33,971 nt of DNA from an uncultured Peptoniphilus sp. GTDB taxonomy: Bacteria > Bacillota > Clostridia > Tissierellales > Peptoniphilaceae. The notes beneath the pieces are model-generated. The model did no database searches, was not told where the DNA came from, and saw only the letters and a program-made list of their open reading frames with translations. The position numbers and the translations under genes were made by a program. The first letter of the stretch is position 1; each line of letters opens with the position of its first letter. Location of the stretch: positions 1 to 33,971 of the forward strand of contig CABQNX010000007.1 in assembly GCA_902465645.1 (NCBI GenBank), given 5' to 3'. Positions 31,675 through 33,971 of the stretch are shown here, one piece after another.

Positions 31675-31703
31675 ATTGGATAATCCTTTTGAGATTATCC
31701 AAT
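31675..31703 (-). terminator. Terminator between gcdA and hgdC
   Basis: ATTGGATAATC/GATTATCCAAT, a perfect 11-bp stem with a 7-base loop, followed by ATTTTTG on the minus strand. Confidence 0.85.
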
Positions 31704-31723
31704 AAAATTGTCATATTTTTATA

Positions 31724-33493
31724 TTATTTAATATTATTTATTCTGTCGTAATCTCTAATTATTCTTGGAGTAAGCATTTGGTGAACTGGACAAATAGATT
31801 CTGGATCTTGGTACACACTTTCAGTGAAAGCGATGATGTAGTTTCTCCATAGATTCATGTTAACTATTTCGTCTACTAGACCGTACTTAGCACAAGAGAA
31901 TGGTTTTGACTTTTCAGCGTAGTCTTGAATCAAGTCGTTCATCTTGTCAATTGTAGGTTGTAGGTCTTTTCCAGCTTTTTTATCTTTAGCAAGTCTTCTA
32001 GAATACATTGCTGTAGCTGCTGTTTCTCCATTCATTACGTTGATTTCAGTTGCTGCAGAACCAAGTGAGAATGCGTTAGTGTCATTTCCTTGAGGTCCAC
32101 CAAGTACATAGTGAGCTGCTGCAGTACCCTTTCTCATTGTAATTTCCATTTGAGGAAGGTTAGAGTTTTGGATTGAATAAATTAGTGATTGACCAAGTCC
32201 TAGTAATTCAGCCTTTTCTGCATCATCGCCTACGTCGATACCAGTAGTATCTTGTAGCCAGATAATAGGAAGTCTGTCTCTAGCACATAATGTCACGAAT
32301 TCGTTCATCTTTATTAGACCTTGTCTATAAAGTTTACCACCAATAGAGATGTGTTTTGGATCATTGTAGTATTCTGGATAGCCCATTAATAGACCTTGAA
32401 CGTTAGCTACAACACCAACTAAAAGTCCGTTAACTTTTGCAAGTCCAGTTACCATTTCTCTACCGTATCCCTTTTTGTATTCCATAAATTCAGAACCATC
32501 AAATAGTCTTGAAATTACGTCATAAACGTCATATGCCTTTTTACCATTTTGTGGAATTATTGAGTACATGTCGTTAGGGTCGTAAAGTGGATTCTTTGGA
32601 TCGTCTACTCTGAAGAATTCTCTTTCATATTTAGGAAGCATTGAAAGATACTTTCTAATACCTTCAAGAACTCCTTCTTCTTCAACGTAGCATTCTCTCA
32701 TGAAACCAGTTTGTGCGAAGTGAACACCAACTGATCCTGGAGGAGTTGTCTTCTTAGCATTTGCAGTTTGGTCTGCAATTTGGTTAGCTCCTTCTTCATC
32801 GATATATCCTTTAGGATTCATACCGCCAAGGATTCCAGCTCCACCAACAGCCATGTTTGCATCTTTGTGTGCAACAATAATTGTAGGTGAAATTGAGTGG
32901 TATCCACCACCTGCTGGGTTAGTACCATAGATACCAACAATTACAGGAACTCCACATTGGTTAAGTCTTGAGTTTCTGTAGAATGGAGTACCTCCACCAC
33001 GTCTGTTTGGATAAACTTTTTCTTGTTCGTCAAGTTTAACACCAGAACAGTTTAGTATATAAACTAGTGGAATTCTAAGTCTTTCAGCAGTGTCTGATGC
33101 TCTTAGAAGGTCATCAGCTTGTCCTGCAATCCAAGCACCAGCAAGTTTCTTGTTATCGCTGGCAACAATGTAAACCCATCTGTCGTCAACTTTAGCAAGT
33201 CCCTTTACGATACCAGTAGTACCGTGATCATTTTCACCAGGGTTATAAATTGTGTTTAGTGGGCACCATGTACCTTCATCGATAAGTTCAGCAATTCTTT
33301 GAAGTGCTGTCATTTCGCCACGTTCATTTACTTTTTCATCTGGTTTACCAGCAGCAAGAGCCTTTTCAGCGTAGTCTCTTATTTCTTCTTCGATTTCTCT
33401 AAGTTGATTGAAGTTTTCTTCATCTACTGCTTTTAAAGGATTACCAATTGTCTTCATATTTTGGAAATATGAAGCAAGTGAATATTGTGCCAT
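31724..33493 (-). CDS. gcdA: Glutaconyl-CoA decarboxylase, alpha subunit (carboxyltransferase)
   Basis: Carboxyltransferase subunit, 589 residues, of the biotin-dependent sodium pump that converts glutaconyl-CoA to crotonyl-CoA. Two crotonase-like carboxyltransferase halves are visible: 'GVHFAQTGFMRECYVEEEGV' in the N-half and 'GLLMGYPEYYNDPKHISIGG' in the C-half. The start at 33493 is preferred because AGGAGG lies just before it; a TTG 24 bases upstream would include that site and overlap gctB. The biotin carrier and membrane subunits are not in the window. It follows gctB after 13 bases and ends before a terminator. Confidence 0.94.
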   Translation of the reverse strand: MAQYSLASYFQNMKTIGNPLKAVDEENFNQLREIEEEIRDYAEKALAAGKPDEKVNERGEMTALQRIAELIDEGTWCPLNTIYNPGENDHGTTGIVKGLAKVDDRWVYIVASDNKKLAGAWIAGQADDLLRASDTAERLRIPLVYILNCSGVKLDEQEKVYPNRRGGGTPFYRNSRLNQCGVPVIVGIYGTNPAGGGYHSISPTIIVAHKDANMAVGGAGILGGMNPKGYIDEEGANQIADQTANAKKTTPPGSVGVHFAQTGFMRECYVEEEGVLEGIRKYLSMLPKYEREFFRVDDPKNPLYDPNDMYSIIPQNGKKAYDVYDVISRLFDGSEFMEYKKGYGREMVTGLAKVNGLLVGVVANVQGLLMGYPEYYNDPKHISIGGKLYRQGLIKMNEFVTLCARDRLPIIWLQDTTGIDVGDDAEKAELLGLGQSLIYSIQNSNLPQMEITMRKGTAAAHYVLGGPQGNDTNAFSLGSAATEINVMNGETAATAMYSRRLAKDKKAGKDLQPTIDKMNDLIQDYAEKSKPFSCAKYGLVDEIVNMNLWRNYIIAFTESVYQDPESICPVHQMLTPRIIRDYDRINNIK

Positions 33494-33506
33494 TTGTCCT
33501 CCTATA

Positions 33507-33971
33507 TTATTCTTCAACAGGCTTCTTTATGAAAGCTTCGCCTGGGTCTATTTCTTCTCTGATTAATTTGATTACATTTTCGTCTGGTGCTTCAAGTTCA
33601 ACTGCACGAGAAACGTCAATGTCAAATCCTGTATTTTCGATTACATCTTCTGGAGATGAAGATGGATAGTATCCTGCAAGATACATTTTCTTAGTGTCTT
33701 CATCGAATTTTAAGATACCCTTGTCAGTTACAACCATTTGTGGTCCAACATTTTCAGGAATACCTACTCTAGTTCTTCCACCAGGACCATCGATCCAACC
33801 TGGAGAAGTAATATAGTCAACTTTTTCTATAAATCTTCTCTTTTCGTGTTGCATCATAATAATTGTGTTTACATAAGTTGCAATACCATTAGCTCCACCA
33901 GATCCTGTGAATCTTGTCTTAGGGTGGTGGTAGTCACCGATTACTGTAGAGTTAACATTTCCGTATGGGTC
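33507..33971 (-). CDS. gctB: Glutaconate CoA-transferase, subunit B (C-terminal part)
   Basis: Partial gene whose 5' end lies beyond the right edge; 154 residues are visible. They begin DPYGNVNSTVIGDYHHPKTR and continue 'GSGGANGIATYVNTI'. The latter is the (G/S)-rich motif of class I CoA-transferase beta subunits, followed by 'VDYITSPGWIDGPGGRTRVG', typical of GctB. With GctA, not in the window, it moves CoA from acetyl-CoA or glutaconyl-CoA to (R)-2-hydroxyglutarate. The stop lies 13 bases before gcdA, so the two are co-transcribed. The gene order gctB-gcdA-hgdC-hgdA-hgdB matches Acidaminococcus fermentans. Confidence 0.92.
   Translation of the reverse strand, partial: DPYGNVNSTVIGDYHHPKTRFTGSGGANGIATYVNTIIMMQHEKRRFIEKVDYITSPGWIDGPGGRTRVGIPENVGPQMVVTDKGILKFDEDTKKMYLAGYYPSSSPEDVIENTGFDIDVSRAVELEAPDENVIKLIREEIDPGEAFIKKPVEE

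Noticed and set aside
1..33971. tRNA and rRNA genes.
   Set aside because: I saw no T-loop/acceptor combination or rRNA signature by eye; a tRNAscan run would settle it.

Overview
The window is AT-rich, densely packed DNA of a low-GC, strictly fermentative Firmicute. The best guess is an anaerobic coccus of the Peptoniphilaceae type (Anaerococcus/Peptoniphilus-like). Evidence: GGAGG-type ribosome sites with several UUG/GUG starts, T-box and CIRCE-type regulation, and a complete-looking gct-gcd-hgd cluster for glutamate fermentation by the 2-hydroxyglutarate pathway. The genus is an inference; no rRNA is present.

Layout. 1-2400: the start of tuf (EF-Tu, running off the left edge), a MATE transporter and two small membrane proteins, all on the minus strand. 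2416-4409 (+): a two-gene unit of a D-2-hydroxyacid dehydrogenase (candidate 2-hydroxyglutarate dehydrogenase) and formimidoylglutamase HutG. 4505-7514 (-): a tryptophan ABC transporter (ATPase, permease, lipoprotein) behind a T-box leader with a UGG specifier. 7661-9589 (+): htpG behind a strong promoter with a CIRCE-like HrcA operator. 9675-12618: a membrane protein and a lipoprotein (-), then tpx-rlmH-unknown-DsrE-like (+). 12683-17644 (-): a ZIP metal transporter, then the unit typA-cls-ygjP-like-small protein. 17709-19490 (-): hisS, whose 3' end is followed by two copies of a highly structured element interleaved with a duplicate of the last 22 hisS codons. 19599-22530: gltS (+) and an aldehyde dehydrogenase (-). 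22730-25297 (-): a DUF2975/HTH/unknown unit and a PhaE/phasin-like coiled-coil protein. 25649-26242 (+): a cytoplasmic BspA-type leucine-rich-repeat protein. 26689-27687 (-): an ornithine cyclodeaminase-family protein. 28162-33971 (-): gctB (partial)-gcdA, then, after a terminator and a new promoter, hgdC-hgdA-hgdB.

How the genes fit together. GltS imports glutamate and HutG makes glutamate from histidine. The D-2-hydroxyacid dehydrogenase could reduce 2-oxoglutarate to (R)-2-hydroxyglutarate. GctAB activates it to the CoA ester, HgdCAB dehydrates it to glutaconyl-CoA, and GcdA, with subunits not in this window, decarboxylates that to crotonyl-CoA while pumping sodium. Much of the window therefore serves one amino-acid fermentation.

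The most unusual part is 17751-18182. Two ORF-less elements share conserved sequence blocks and a hairpin whose two arms differ between the copies by compensatory changes, which argues for a selected RNA. Their conserved blocks resemble, from memory, HEARO / IsrB-type omega RNA; this needs a covariance-model search. They sit exactly between the hisS stop codon and the hisS terminator, and the hisS 3' end is duplicated between them.
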